Below, piece by piece: positions 7,325 through 15,960 of a DNA stretch of 32,478 nt (within the stretch, counting starts at the first letter, position 1; each line of letters begins with the position of its first letter). The stretch comes from Streptomyces sp. 15-116A (GTDB lineage: Bacteria > Actinomycetota > Actinomycetes > Streptomycetales > Streptomycetaceae): NCBI RefSeq assembly GCF_025290915.1, contig NZ_JAOCQE010000048.1, forward strand, positions 1 through 32,478. The letters are read 5' to 3'. The position numbers and the translations under genes were made by a program. Under the pieces are notes generated by a model. It had not been told where the DNA came from, did not search any database, and saw only the letters and a list, made by a program, of their open reading frames with translations.

Positions 7325-9010
7325 TCAGGCGTCGATGATGACGGGGATGATGAGGGGCTTGCGGCGGTGGGTGCGGAACGCCCAGTTCGCCACGGCGCGG
7401 GCGAGGAGTTGTTCGAGTTGGCGCGCGTCCCCGACGCCTTCCTCGGCCGCGGTGGCGAGGGTCTTCTCGATGACGGGGATGACCGGCTCGAAGGTGGCGT
7501 CGTCGTGGACGAAGCCCCGGGCCAGGAAATCGGGGGGCTCGGCGAGGGCGCCGGTGTCCGCGTCGACGATCGCCACCACCGTGACCACGCCTTCGGCGGC
7601 GAGCGTGAGGCGGTCCTTGAGGGACGCCTCGGTCGCGCCGCCGACCTCCATGCCGTCCACATAGACGTTGCCCGCGGGCACCTTGCCGGTGATGGATGCG
7701 CGCCCGTCGACGAGGTCGACGACGACGCCGTCCTCGGCGATGACGACCCGGTCGGGGTCGACGCCGGTCCGGATGGCGAGGTCGGCGTTGGCCCGCAGGT
7801 GGCGCCATTCGCCGTGGACGGGCATGACGTTGCGGGGCTTGACAATGTTGTAGCAGTAGACGAGTTCGCCGGCGCTGGCGTGCCCGGAGACATGCACCTT
7901 GGCGTTGCCCTTGTGGACCACGTGCGCGCCCCAGCGGGTCAGCCCGTTGATCACCCGGTAGATGGCGTTCTCGTTCCCGGGGATGAGGGAGCTGGCGAGC
8001 AGGACGGTGTCGCCCTTGCCGATACGGATCATGTGGTCGCGGTTGGCCATCCGTGACAGCGCGGCCATCGGTTCGCCCTGGGAGCCGGTGCACACCAGAG
8101 TGATCTTGTGGTCCGGGAGCTTCTCCAGCTCCTTCGTGCTCACGACCAGACCGGAGGGGACTTTCAGATAGCCCAGGTCACGGGCGATGCCCATGTTGCG
8201 GACCATCGACCGGCCCACGAAGGCGACCTTGCGGCCGTGCTGGTGTGCGGCGTCCAGGACCTGCTGGATGCGGTGCACGTGACTGGCGAAGCTGGAGACG
8301 ATGACCCGGCGCGGCGCGGTGCGCATCACCTGCTCGATGGCCGGGTTCAGCTCGCGTTCGGAGGTGGTGAAGCCGGGTACCTCGGCATTGGTGGAGTCGG
8401 TGAGGAACAGGTCCACGCCCTCCTCGCCGAGGCGGGCGAAGGCGCGCAGATCGGTGATGCGGTCGTCGAGAGGGAACTGGTCCATCTTGAAGTCGCCGGT
8501 GTGCAGCACCATCCCGGCCTCGGTGCGGATCGCGACCGCGAGGCTGTCGGGGATGGAGTGGTTGACCGCCACGAATTCGCAGTCGAAGGGCCCGAAGCCA
8601 CGCCGGTCGCCCTCCCGCACCCGCACCGTGCGCGGCCGAATGCCGTGTTCCTTGAGCTTGGCCTCAAGGAACGCCAACGTCAGCTTGGAGCCGACGACGG
8701 GAATGTCGGACCGCTCGCGCAGCAGGTACGGCACACCGCCGATGTGATCCTCGTGGCCGTGGGTGAGTACCACGGCCACGATGTCGTCCAGCCGGTCCCG
8801 GATCGAGGTGAAGTCCGGCAGGATCACGTCCACGCCGGGCTGGGTCTCCTCGGGGAACAGCACGCCGCAGTCGACGATGAGCAGCTTGCCCGCGTGCTCG
8901 AAGACGGTCATATTGCGGCCGATCTCACCCAGGCCGCCCAGGGGGACGACCCGCAGCCCTCCCTCGGGAAGGGGCGGGGCGGCTTTCAGCTCAGGGTGCG
9001 GATGACTCAT
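7325..9010 (-). CDS. rnj: Ribonuclease J
   Basis: 561 residues, the usual length. It is a metallo-beta-lactamase/beta-CASP nuclease with 5'-3' exonuclease and endonuclease activity in mRNA decay and rRNA maturation. The N-terminus reads LRVVPLGGLGEIGRNMTVFE. The metal site H84-x-H86-x-D88-H89 lies in THGHEDHIGG. The beta-CASP region (STNAEVPGFTTSERELNPAIE; VIVSSFASHVHRIQQ) and the RNase J signature VHVSGHASAGEL follow, with a C-terminal domain ending in IIPVIIDA. ATG 9010 (MSHPHPELK) is preferred; an upstream start at 9052 would add 14 non-conserved residues. In many streptomycetes rnj follows dapA. Here no dapA lies upstream, only a repeat and a pcaD remnant, so this copy may be in a rearranged position or be a paralogue. 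Confidence 0.93.
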   Translation of the reverse strand: MSHPHPELKAAPPLPEGGLRVVPLGGLGEIGRNMTVFEHAGKLLIVDCGVLFPEETQPGVDVILPDFTSIRDRLDDIVAVVLTHGHEDHIGGVPYLLRERSDIPVVGSKLTLAFLEAKLKEHGIRPRTVRVREGDRRGFGPFDCEFVAVNHSIPDSLAVAIRTEAGMVLHTGDFKMDQFPLDDRITDLRAFARLGEEGVDLFLTDSTNAEVPGFTTSERELNPAIEQVMRTAPRRVIVSSFASHVHRIQQVLDAAHQHGRKVAFVGRSMVRNMGIARDLGYLKVPSGLVVSTKELEKLPDHKITLVCTGSQGEPMAALSRMANRDHMIRIGKGDTVLLASSLIPGNENAIYRVINGLTRWGAHVVHKGNAKVHVSGHASAGELVYCYNIVKPRNVMPVHGEWRHLRANADLAIRTGVDPDRVVIAEDGVVVDLVDGRASITGKVPAGNVYVDGMEVGGATEASLKDRLTLAAEGVVTVVAIVDADTGALAEPPDFLARGFVHDDATFEPVIPVIEKTLATAAEEGVGDARQLEQLLARAVANWAFRTHRRKPLIIPVIIDA

Positions 9011-9130
9011 ACCCCGACGGTACCCGGATCGCGGGACGGGATGATCCATCATGTCGGCGAGCGGGGGACAGGCAGTGGTGAAAGCGGTACAGCCTTCCGT
9101 GTGTTCGGCGACCAGGACGAGATCCTCGTC

Positions 9131-9182
9131 GGTGCTGGTCAGGTGCTGGTCAGGTGCTGGTCAGGTGCTGGTCAGGTGCTGG
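9131..9182. repeat. Tandem repeat, 11-bp unit
   Basis: Four perfect copies of GGTGCTGGTCA (9131-9174), then eight bases of a fifth (9175-9182). The unit is not a multiple of three, so it cannot be a simple in-frame peptide repeat, and no coding frame here is supported. It lies between the RNase J start and the pcaD remnant. Confidence 0.95.
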
Positions 9183-9242
9183 GTGGCCCCTGCGGTTCCC
9201 CGGGCTGTGTGAGATTTCGTGAGACGTGAGAGGGTCTGACGC

Positions 9243-9350
9243 GTGAGTGAGACACCGTCGAACACCCTGCAATACCGCTTTGACGGGCCAGAAGAGGCTC
9301 CCGTCCTGATCCTGGGGCCCTCGCTGGGCACCACCTGGCACAGGTTGTAG
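9243..9350 (+). pseudogene. pcaD: 5' fragment of 3-oxoadipate enol-lactonase gene
   Basis: GTG at 9243, with AGAGGG eight bases upstream, opens a 35-codon frame. Its first 33 residues match my recollection of the streptomycete PcaD N-terminus: NTLQYRFDGPEEAPVLILG then PSLGTTWH. They carry the first beta strand and the HG-like oxyanion region of this alpha/beta hydrolase. After TTWH the sequence runs straight into a non-homologous stop codon (RL, TAG 9348-9350), and no further pcaD coding is seen in any frame of the window. PcaD hydrolyses beta-ketoadipate enol-lactone in protocatechuate degradation; the other pca genes are absent. It is a deletion or insertion remnant. The ribosome-binding site is intact, so a 35-residue peptide might still be made. 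Confidence 0.75.
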
Positions 9351-9372
9351 AGACCGTCTACGGGCGTCCACG

Positions 9373-9528
9373 TCAGTCCAGGGTGACCGTGTAAGGACAG
9401 CTCAGAGCGTTTTGATCTGAGGGCGTCGACGCAGTTGGTGACAGGCGCGTGATAGCGGCGTTGGACGAGAAGCTCCGCAGGTGTGGCCCGGCAGGGCTCT
9501 TGAGTGGGTGGATTTCTGCGTCTGTCAT
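9373..9528 (-). CDS. Possible small protein, uncertain
   Basis: A 51-codon frame starts at ATG 9528 (MTDAEIHPLKSPAGPH...) and ends ...CPYTVTLD. Upstream are GAAGAG, about 6 nt from the start, and a stronger AAAGGAGA about 20 nt away. The composition is Ser/Thr/Pro-rich with one Cys near the end. I do not recognise it and no modification enzyme lies nearby. It is antisense to the leader of the AIPR gene and may be chance. Confidence 0.22.
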   Translation of the reverse strand: MTDAEIHPLKSPAGPHLRSFSSNAAITRLSPTASTPSDQNALSCPYTVTLD

Positions 9529-9810
9529 GGGTGTCTCTTCGCTGGGGTTCTCCTTTCCGAGCGCGGAGGAGGGGACGGGTCGAGTCGCAGCGTGTGGCCC
9601 AGGGACTCTGTGCGATCGACTGCGGTGCACGGCATTCGCTACCGCAGAAGTTCACGTCTCGGGGGTGTCCGGGCTCTGTCTGTCCTGGCCCACGGCTGGT
9701 TCGGTCTACGGGGGCGCGGGGAGGGGGGCTCGGAATCTCGCGCGCGACCTGTTCAGAGCCGGTCGGGCCTGTCAACATCTCATTGTCAGTGTGAAGTTGG
9801 GGGGCCTTAC

Positions 9811-11550
9811 GTGGTGTCGGTGCAAAGCAATGATCAGCGGCTGTTGGAACGCATCCTGGAGGATCAGCATCTCAAGCTGGCGCCGGACAAGAACCGGGAT
9901 GACTTCTTCACGTTCTTCGCCGCGGACAAGGCTCTGCAGGACTGGGACCTGGACAACGACGAGATCACGGATGGCATCGTCGACGGCGCGCATGACTGCG
10001 GTATCGACGGCATCTGGACGTTTGTGGACGAGCGCTACATCACCGCTGATGCGCATCAGTTTCTCCCGTCGCGTGCCGGCAAGATCGAGCTGGTCATCTT
10101 GCAGGCGAAGAACTCGTCGGGATACCAGGAGTCGGTGATCGAGAAGCTGCACTTCCATCTGCCCGCTCTGTTGGACATGGGCCGGGACGAGGAAGACCTG
10201 GTCGCCCACACCAACGCCAAGCTGCTCGAACGTACGCGTCGCTTCCTGCATATCCTCGAAGAACTGGCATCCTCCTTCCCTCAAGTTCGCATCAAGGTCA
10301 TCTACGCGAACAAGTCGGCAGAGACACCGCACCCCAACGTCAAGGCCAAGGGAGACAGGCTCAGGCGCGAGCTTGCGAAGATCACATCCGACACCAGGGC
10401 CGACCTTGAGTACCTCAATGCCGCTGACCTGCGCGAGCGGACTGCCCGCGGAGCCAAAGCCGTCGCACAGCTGGTGTTCACCGAAACGCCGATGAGCACA
10501 TCGCTCGGCGAGGGATATGTTTGTCTGGCGCGGCTGGACGAGTACTACCGCTTCATCACGTCCGACAACGAAGCTTTGCGCTTGGAGCTCTTCGAGTCCA
10601 ACGTGCGCGACTACGCGGGATCCACGGCAGTCAACAACGCCATCGGTGAAACCCTGAAGTCCGGGACAGGCGAGGACTTCTGGTGGTTCAACAACGGTGT
10701 CACCGTCGTCGCGGACGCTGCCCAGATCGCCGGCAAGAGGATCGTGGTCAAAGAGCCTCAGATCGTCAACGGGCTACAGACCAGCCACGAGATCTACAGC
10801 TACGTCCAGAACGGTGGTCAGCACCGCGAGCGGTCCCTCCTCGTGAAGATCGTTGTCGCGCCCGAGTCCGGTACGGCTCGCGACCGCATCATCCGAGCGA
10901 CCAACAGCCAGACCCAACTGCCCGCCGGCGCATTGCGAGCCACCGAGTCCATCCAGAAGGACATCGAGGAGAGCCTCGGCCAGGTGGGTGGCTACTACTA
11001 CGAGCGCCGAGCCAGCTACTACCGCAACCTCGGTTTCCCCCTCGATCGGGTCGTCAGCATGGCCAGACTTGCCCGCGAGTTCACCGCCTTCGTTCTGCGC
11101 GAACCACATACCGCGCTGCGGCACTCTGACGCGCTACTGCTCGACGACCAGCACTACGCGCAGATCTTCTCCCCACGGCACGACCTGGACATCTACCCCT
11201 TGTGCCTCGATGTGCACACCAGGCTGCGCGCGTTCCTCACCTGCTATGCCGAAGACCGGCCCTTGCTGGGTGATTCGCTGGAGAACTGGCTCTACCCGCT
11301 GGCAGCGATGTCCGCCTACACACTCACTCGGCTGCGGCAGCCTTCACCGCGTGACCTGCTCAACATCGACCTGGGGCATCTCAGCGACGACTTGATGTTC
11401 CGTATGACAGGCACTCTGGAGCAGAGCTTCAAGAGCGTCCTGCGCCGCAACAAGGCCGGCGGTGTCGACCGGATCGCTCGTACCCCCGACTTCACCACCA
11501 AGATCCGCCAAGCCGTTGTGTCCCAGAGCCGCTACCACATCGAAGGCTGA
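9811..11550 (+). CDS. AIPR family (abortive infection) protein with nuclease-like N-terminus
   Basis: 579 residues. The C-terminal half is the AIPR domain (Pfam abortive infection phage resistance), from about residue 260 to 520. It shows FESNVRDYAGSTAVN, then FWWFNNGVTVVAD, then PQIVNGLQTSHEIY, the family hallmarks. In the N-terminal part, D66 in GIDGIW and the Q98-A-K100 triad in ELVILQAK match the D-(x)n-(E/Q)xK core of restriction-endonuclease-like folds, a feature of several AIPR proteins. A role in phage defence by nucleic-acid cleavage is inferred from the family. GTG 9811 is chosen because GGGGGG lies six bases upstream; GTG 9814 is equally possible. The frame stays open upstream to 9481, but that stretch is Arg/Gly/Cys-rich and not family-like. 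It is alone, with no toxin, methylase or mobile gene beside it. Confidence 0.85.
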   Translation: MVSVQSNDQRLLERILEDQHLKLAPDKNRDDFFTFFAADKALQDWDLDNDEITDGIVDGAHDCGIDGIWTFVDERYITADAHQFLPSRAGKIELVILQAKNSSGYQESVIEKLHFHLPALLDMGRDEEDLVAHTNAKLLERTRRFLHILEELASSFPQVRIKVIYANKSAETPHPNVKAKGDRLRRELAKITSDTRADLEYLNAADLRERTARGAKAVAQLVFTETPMSTSLGEGYVCLARLDEYYRFITSDNEALRLELFESNVRDYAGSTAVNNAIGETLKSGTGEDFWWFNNGVTVVADAAQIAGKRIVVKEPQIVNGLQTSHEIYSYVQNGGQHRERSLLVKIVVAPESGTARDRIIRATNSQTQLPAGALRATESIQKDIEESLGQVGGYYYERRASYYRNLGFPLDRVVSMARLAREFTAFVLREPHTALRHSDALLLDDQHYAQIFSPRHDLDIYPLCLDVHTRLRAFLTCYAEDRPLLGDSLENWLYPLAAMSAYTLTRLRQPSPRDLLNIDLGHLSDDLMFRMTGTLEQSFKSVLRRNKAGGVDRIARTPDFTTKIRQAVVSQSRYHIEG

Positions 11551-11591
11551 GGCTGCGGCCATGACGTGCGATGTCAACTGTGACGAGCTGG

Positions 11592-11620
11592 GCCCGAGCT
11601 CACCTGATTGAGCTTCGGGC
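11592..11620. terminator. Hairpin between convergent genes
   Basis: An imperfect 10-bp stem with one bulge (11592-11601 with 11610-11620) and an 8-nt loop lies between the AIPR and MBL stop codons. It could terminate either strand. Confidence 0.45.
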
Positions 11621-11645
11621 GGAGCTTTCACGGCAGCGCGAGTCG

Positions 11646-12536
11646 TTACGTCGCGCGGAACCTTCCCTGCTCGACCTCCGTGACCAGTCCCGCGTCGATC
11701 AGCCGGTCCAGGTGCTGCACCGCGGTCCGTCGCTCGACCGGCTCCACGTGTGGGCCCTGGATATGGGGGCGGTAGACCAGCCGGTGCTCGGCGATCTCCT
11801 CGACGGTCCGCGGCTCGTCGAGGAATGCCAAGAGGGTCGCGTCACGCTTTTCCACCACCTCCACGAAGTCGTCGAGCCGCCTGGCGAACTCTCCGGCGCC
11901 CTCGATCACACCCTTCTGGTGAGCAGTGCCGTACCAGCGGACGCCGAAATCCCGGCATCGGCGCAGGGAAGCCTCGAAGTCGGTGAGGCTGCTGCCGACG
12001 TCTCCGTAGTACGGCCCGAAGGATGTCAGGTCGATGTCCGCCACGAAGAGGAAGCCGTCCGGCTCGATCAGGAAGCCGCTGTGGCCCGCCGTGTGGCCCG
12101 GAAGGTGTACGACGGTCACGGTGCGGCCACCGAGGTCGAACACCGTGCCGTCCTCGAACCCCGTGGCGTCAGGACGATCCCGCACATGGAAGTGGTCGCG
12201 GAGCATCGCATGGGTGTGCTCGGTGGCGTCCGAGGGGAGGCCGTAGCCCTCGACCATGATCTCGCGTGACCGCAGCGCGGCCAGGTCCTTCTCATGGATC
12301 CGGACGGGCACCTCGTACTCGGCGAGACCTGCCACGTGGTCCTCGTGCGCGTGGCTCACGAGGACCAGGTCTGCGGGTGGTGCCGTGCCGACGAGCGACA
12401 GCGACGGATCGATGACCAGTGTCTCGGCGGTGCCGCGCACGAGTACGGAGTTGGCGTAGGGGTAGGCGCCCAGTTCGCCGCCCACCAGCACGGTGACTCC
12501 GCCGTACTGCCTTTCCGCGTATCCGGTGGTGGGCAA
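11646..12536 (-). CDS. MBL-fold metallo-hydrolase
   Basis: 296 residues. The dinuclear metal site is complete: H62-x-H64-x-D66-H67 in SHAHEDH, H148 in HLPGHTAGHS, D167 in VADIDL and H206 in GTAHQKG. After about residue 225 a helical, charged region ending in AVQHLDRLIDAGLVTEVEQGRFRAT resembles a winged-helix tail, as in LACTB2-like hydrolases. The start is TTG 12536 with AAGGAG eight bases upstream. It lies 108 nt after the aldehyde dehydrogenase on the same strand, so it may be the last gene of the catabolic operon or have its own promoter. Thioester or lactone hydrolysis would fit that setting but is speculation. Confidence 0.82.
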   Translation of the reverse strand: MPTTGYAERQYGGVTVLVGGELGAYPYANSVLVRGTAETLVIDPSLSLVGTAPPADLVLVSHAHEDHVAGLAEYEVPVRIHEKDLAALRSREIMVEGYGLPSDATEHTHAMLRDHFHVRDRPDATGFEDGTVFDLGGRTVTVVHLPGHTAGHSGFLIEPDGFLFVADIDLTSFGPYYGDVGSSLTDFEASLRRCRDFGVRWYGTAHQKGVIEGAGEFARRLDDFVEVVEKRDATLLAFLDEPRTVEEIAEHRLVYRPHIQGPHVEPVERRTAVQHLDRLIDAGLVTEVEQGRFRAT

Positions 12537-12644
12537 GGGCGGTACTCCTTCGTCCGCGTGTCGCGGTGATCGGATCCAGGTGTCGAGGCCGGTGGGCCCC
12601 GGGGAGCTGCCCCGGCCGACGTGGCGTCCGGGGCGGGTGCGGAG

Positions 12645-14363
12645 TCAGCCGCGCAGGGCGGAGGCGAAGATCCGCGGCAGCGCGGACCAGCGGGGAGCCG
12701 CGGCGAAGTCGGCGAGGAGGCGGCCCGTGGTGGCGGCGGTGCGGTTGGTGACGAACCACGGTGGCTTGGGGGACAGGGTCGTCTTCCCGTGCAGGATGGC
12801 CCGGGGCGCGGGGTGGAACGGCCCCCGGACCACGGTGCGTTCGGGCCCGTCCAGGAGGAGCGCGTTGTGCACGACGCCGATACCGCTCTGCACGTCGTCG
12901 AGGGTGTGGCCCGGGAAGGCGCCCCAGGAGGCGGTCGCGGTGAGGTAGCCGACTCCGGTCCAGGCGTTCAACGCGATCGTGCCGTAGCGGAGTTCGGCGA
13001 TCGCCTCGTCCAGAGCGGGGCCGAGCACGGCCATGGTGCCCGGATGCGCGATCAGGTTCACACCGAGGGTGCCGGCGAACTCCTCGTTCGCGGTGCGGAC
13101 CGCCTCGGCGAGGAACTGACGTGCGTCGCCGGGTAGTTCCAGGACGGCGAGAACGGGAGCGAAGTGCTCCGTGGTCAGAGCCGGGCCGGGTTTCTCCGGA
13201 TCGAGCCCCGTGATCAGCACGCGGCCTGCACCGATCTGCTCGGCGGTGTCGCCGTACGTGTCGAGGGCGCGGGTGACCCGGTCGTCGCTGCCGGGGTAGT
13301 ACGCGGGGCGGGCGGGTGCGTCGGCCAGCGCGGCTCGCAGGTGGGCCAGGAAGCGGTCCTTCTGTGCCCAGTCGGCATTGACCACGACCACCTGGCTCGC
13401 CACGCAGTTGTAGCCGTTGTTGTGCAGCTTCTGGGTGGCGATGTGCTCGGCCTGGTAGCGCAGGTCCGCTTCGGACCAGCCGCCCGGCAGCACGATGGTG
13501 GGGGAGACCCCGCCCAGTTCGCTGGTGACCGGTTTGCCGAGCAGTGGCGTGCCCGCCTTTTTGCGGCGGGCGCCCTCGGTGCCCGTACCGAAGACGATCG
13601 CGTCATGCGTCGCGGCGCTGCCGGTCATGTGGACATGGCGGACCTTCGGGTGGTGCACCAGGTACGCGCCGACGTCGGCGCCACCGGTGAGGATCCGGAC
13701 CGCCCCGAGGTCGATCAGCGGCGCCAGCACCTGGCTGAAGACGTCGAGGAGCCCGTCGGTGACCGGGTTCAGTTTGAGGGCCACCACCCGGTTGTGCGCG
13801 TACAGCTCGTAGAGCACGTCCAGGATCGGGATCGAGGTGATGTTCCCGGCGCCGAGCACGACGCCCACGCCCGCGGTGGCGGCCGGGTGGAGCTGGGCGA
13901 GGCCCGCGCGCTGCCGCACCGCTTCCTTCGTGATGCCGGGCGGCATCCACACCTCGGCGCTGAACCCGTTCAGCAGGAGGCGGTCCCAGATGCTGTGCGG
14001 CAGGACGCGGACCGTGACCCGTCCGCCGGGCGCTCGGCCGAAGGAGAAGCCGTCGACAGGACTGCGGCCCTCCTCCAGGGCGGTGATGCTTGCGGCGAGC
14101 GCGCCGAGGGAGCTCAGCACCGGGTAGGGGCCGGTGATCCATTCTTCGCCGATCAGCGGGCTGTCGCTTGGCAGCCGTTTGTACGCGACGGCCGCGCGCA
14201 CCCACGCCTCGGCCGCTTCGGCGGTGGCCGCGTGCATCTGCTCGAGCAGTTCCCGTCGCCTCGCCCGGTCGCAGGCGGCCCAGGCGGCCTCGCCGCGCAC
14301 CAGGTCGTCGACGGCGCGGTCGATGGCCCACGTTCGTTCGGTGGGCGGCAGGGCGGCGGTCAT
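12645..14363 (-). CDS. Aldehyde dehydrogenase family protein
   Basis: 572 residues, longer than the usual 480-500. The ALDH core is present: NAD-site segment VVLGAGNITSIPILD, catalytic Glu E282 in SELGGVSPTIV and nucleophile C320 in NNGYNCVASQ. A C-terminal extension after GVVHNALLLDGPERTVVRGPF ends in PKPPWFVTNRTAATTGRLLADF. It would oxidise an aldehyde to a carboxylic acid with NAD(P)+. The ATG overlaps the GMC stop codon by one base (TGATG), so translation is coupled to the upstream alcohol oxidoreductase. The pairing suggests alcohol to aldehyde to acid in two steps. It belongs to an unusual ALDH subgroup and the substrate is unknown. Confidence 0.88.
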   Translation of the reverse strand: MTAALPPTERTWAIDRAVDDLVRGEAAWAACDRARRRELLEQMHAATAEAAEAWVRAAVAYKRLPSDSPLIGEEWITGPYPVLSSLGALAASITALEEGRSPVDGFSFGRAPGGRVTVRVLPHSIWDRLLLNGFSAEVWMPPGITKEAVRQRAGLAQLHPAATAGVGVVLGAGNITSIPILDVLYELYAHNRVVALKLNPVTDGLLDVFSQVLAPLIDLGAVRILTGGADVGAYLVHHPKVRHVHMTGSAATHDAIVFGTGTEGARRKKAGTPLLGKPVTSELGGVSPTIVLPGGWSEADLRYQAEHIATQKLHNNGYNCVASQVVVVNADWAQKDRFLAHLRAALADAPARPAYYPGSDDRVTRALDTYGDTAEQIGAGRVLITGLDPEKPGPALTTEHFAPVLAVLELPGDARQFLAEAVRTANEEFAGTLGVNLIAHPGTMAVLGPALDEAIAELRYGTIALNAWTGVGYLTATASWGAFPGHTLDDVQSGIGVVHNALLLDGPERTVVRGPFHPAPRAILHGKTTLSPKPPWFVTNRTAATTGRLLADFAAAPRWSALPRIFASALRG

Positions 14364-15916
14364 CACGCGGCTCCCTTGATGAGGTCGGCCGCCTTCTCCG
14401 CCGCCATGATCGTGGGCGCGTTGGTGTTGCCGCGCGGCACGGTCGGGAAGACGGAGGCGTCGACCACCCGCAGGCCCGGCACGTCGTACACCCGCAGCTC
14501 GGGGTCGACCACCGCGCCGATCGCGCACGTCGACGTCGGGTGGTACAGCGTCTGCCCGGACCTCTGCGCCCAGGCGAGGAGATCCGCGTCGGTGTACGAG
14601 GCCGGCACGTCGAACTGTCCCGTGACCAGGTCCGCCACCGCCGACTGGGCGGCGATCTCCAGTGCGATCCGGATGCCCGCGACGATGACCGCCCGGTCCT
14701 GAGGCGTCGTCAGGTAGTTGTGCACGATCCGGGGAGCCGCGTCGGGGCGAGGGGAGCGCAGCGTCACCTCGCCGCGGCTCGTCGGAGCGACCACGCACGG
14801 GCCGAAGGAGAAGCCGTGTCCGATCGGCGCGCCGAGCCCTTCCTGATGGAAGAGCACAGGGGCGGCGTGGAACTGCACGTCTGGGGCGTCCAGTTCGGGA
14901 CGGCTGCGGAAGAAGCCACCTGCCTCGCCGACGTTGGAGGTCAGGGGGCCGCGCCCCTCGCTCTGCAGCAGGGTCGCGTTCTTGGGGCTCGCCGCGCCGA
15001 TCAGTGACTCGGCGTCGGTGAGGAAGTTGAGCAGCGTCATGTAGTGGTCCTGGAGGCCCTGCCCGACCGGCAGATCGCGGACGACCTCGATGCCGAAGGC
15101 GGACAGGGCGGGAGCGGGGCCGATGCCGGACAGCATCAGCAGCTTCGGGGACTCGTAGGCTCCCGCGGAGAGGATCACCTCGCGCTCGGCCCGTACGACC
15201 TCGATGCCGCCGCCCCGCTCGACCTCGACACCCGTTGCCCGGCCGCCGTCGAGTATGACGCGGTGGGCGCGGGCCGAGGAGAGTACGGTGAGGTTCGGCC
15301 GGTCGAGGGCGGGGTGCAGATAGGCGACGGCGGCGCTGCAGCGAAGACCGCCGCGCTGCGTCAACTGGTAGCGGCCGACGCCGAACTGCGACTCGCCGTT
15401 GAAATCGTCGTTCGTCTTGTGCCCGGCCTGTTCGGCGGCCCTCACGAAAGCCGAGGCGAGCGGGTGCCGGGACCTGCCGTCGCTGACCGTCAGCGGCCCG
15501 CCCGTCCCGTGGTAGTCGTCCGCGCCCCGCTCGTTGTCCTCCGAGCGCCGGAAGTACGGCAGCACGTCGGCGTACGACCAGCCGGTCGCCCCGGCGGCGG
15601 CCCAGCCGTCGTAGTCGGCCCGGTTGCCGCGAATGTAGATCATCGCGTTGATCGAGCTGGAACCGCCGAACACCTTGCCTCGGGGCAGGTAGGTCCGTCG
15701 CCCTCCGATGCCCGGCTCCGGGTCGGAGTCGAGGTCCCAGTCCAGCGCGGACTTGAACAGCTGAGGGAAGGCCGCCGGGACGTGGATCTCCTGCGCGGTG
15801 TCGGGGCCGCCGGCCTCGATCAGCGCGACCCGCACATCGGGGTCCTCCGAGAGTCGCGCCGCGAGGACACAGCCCGCGGATCCGGCGCCGACGATGACGT
15901 AGTCGTACATGCTCAT
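14363..15916 (-). CDS. GMC-family FAD oxidoreductase (choline dehydrogenase-like)
   Basis: 517 residues. An N-terminal FAD Rossmann motif (YDYVIVGAGSAGCVLAARLSE) is followed by the GMC signature around GKVFGGSSSINAMIYIRGNRADYDGW and the second signature region SAGAYESPKLLMLSGIGP. The C-terminus holds the conserved pair YHPTSTCAIG (active-site His) and RGNTNAPTIM (Asn, flavin side). These enzymes oxidise primary or secondary alcohols to carbonyls and usually pass electrons to oxygen or a quinone. ATG 15916 has AAGGGA about 4 nt upstream; ATG 15910 is an alternative. It lies 44 nt after the hydrolase and overlaps the aldehyde dehydrogenase by one base. Confidence 0.9.
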   Translation of the reverse strand: MSMYDYVIVGAGSAGCVLAARLSEDPDVRVALIEAGGPDTAQEIHVPAAFPQLFKSALDWDLDSDPEPGIGGRRTYLPRGKVFGGSSSINAMIYIRGNRADYDGWAAAGATGWSYADVLPYFRRSEDNERGADDYHGTGGPLTVSDGRSRHPLASAFVRAAEQAGHKTNDDFNGESQFGVGRYQLTQRGGLRCSAAVAYLHPALDRPNLTVLSSARAHRVILDGGRATGVEVERGGGIEVVRAEREVILSAGAYESPKLLMLSGIGPAPALSAFGIEVVRDLPVGQGLQDHYMTLLNFLTDAESLIGAASPKNATLLQSEGRGPLTSNVGEAGGFFRSRPELDAPDVQFHAAPVLFHQEGLGAPIGHGFSFGPCVVAPTSRGEVTLRSPRPDAAPRIVHNYLTTPQDRAVIVAGIRIALEIAAQSAVADLVTGQFDVPASYTDADLLAWAQRSGQTLYHPTSTCAIGAVVDPELRVYDVPGLRVVDASVFPTVPRGNTNAPTIMAAEKAADLIKGAA

Positions 15917-15960
15917 CCCGTCCCTTGAACGAATACAGCGTGGTGGCGAACGAAGAGGGG

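Noticed and set aside
9131..9182. CRISPR array
   Set aside because: Units are 11 bp, contiguous, without spacers, and no cas gene is present.
9373..9528. RiPP precursor peptide
   Set aside because: No modification enzyme, protease or dedicated transporter lies nearby, and the ribosome-binding site spacing is poor; kept only as a doubtful small ORF.
11646..12536. Class B beta-lactamase or quorum-quenching lactonase
   Set aside because: Only the general MBL metal motif is present; the C-terminal region fits LACTB2-like hydrolases and gives no support for antibiotic hydrolysis.
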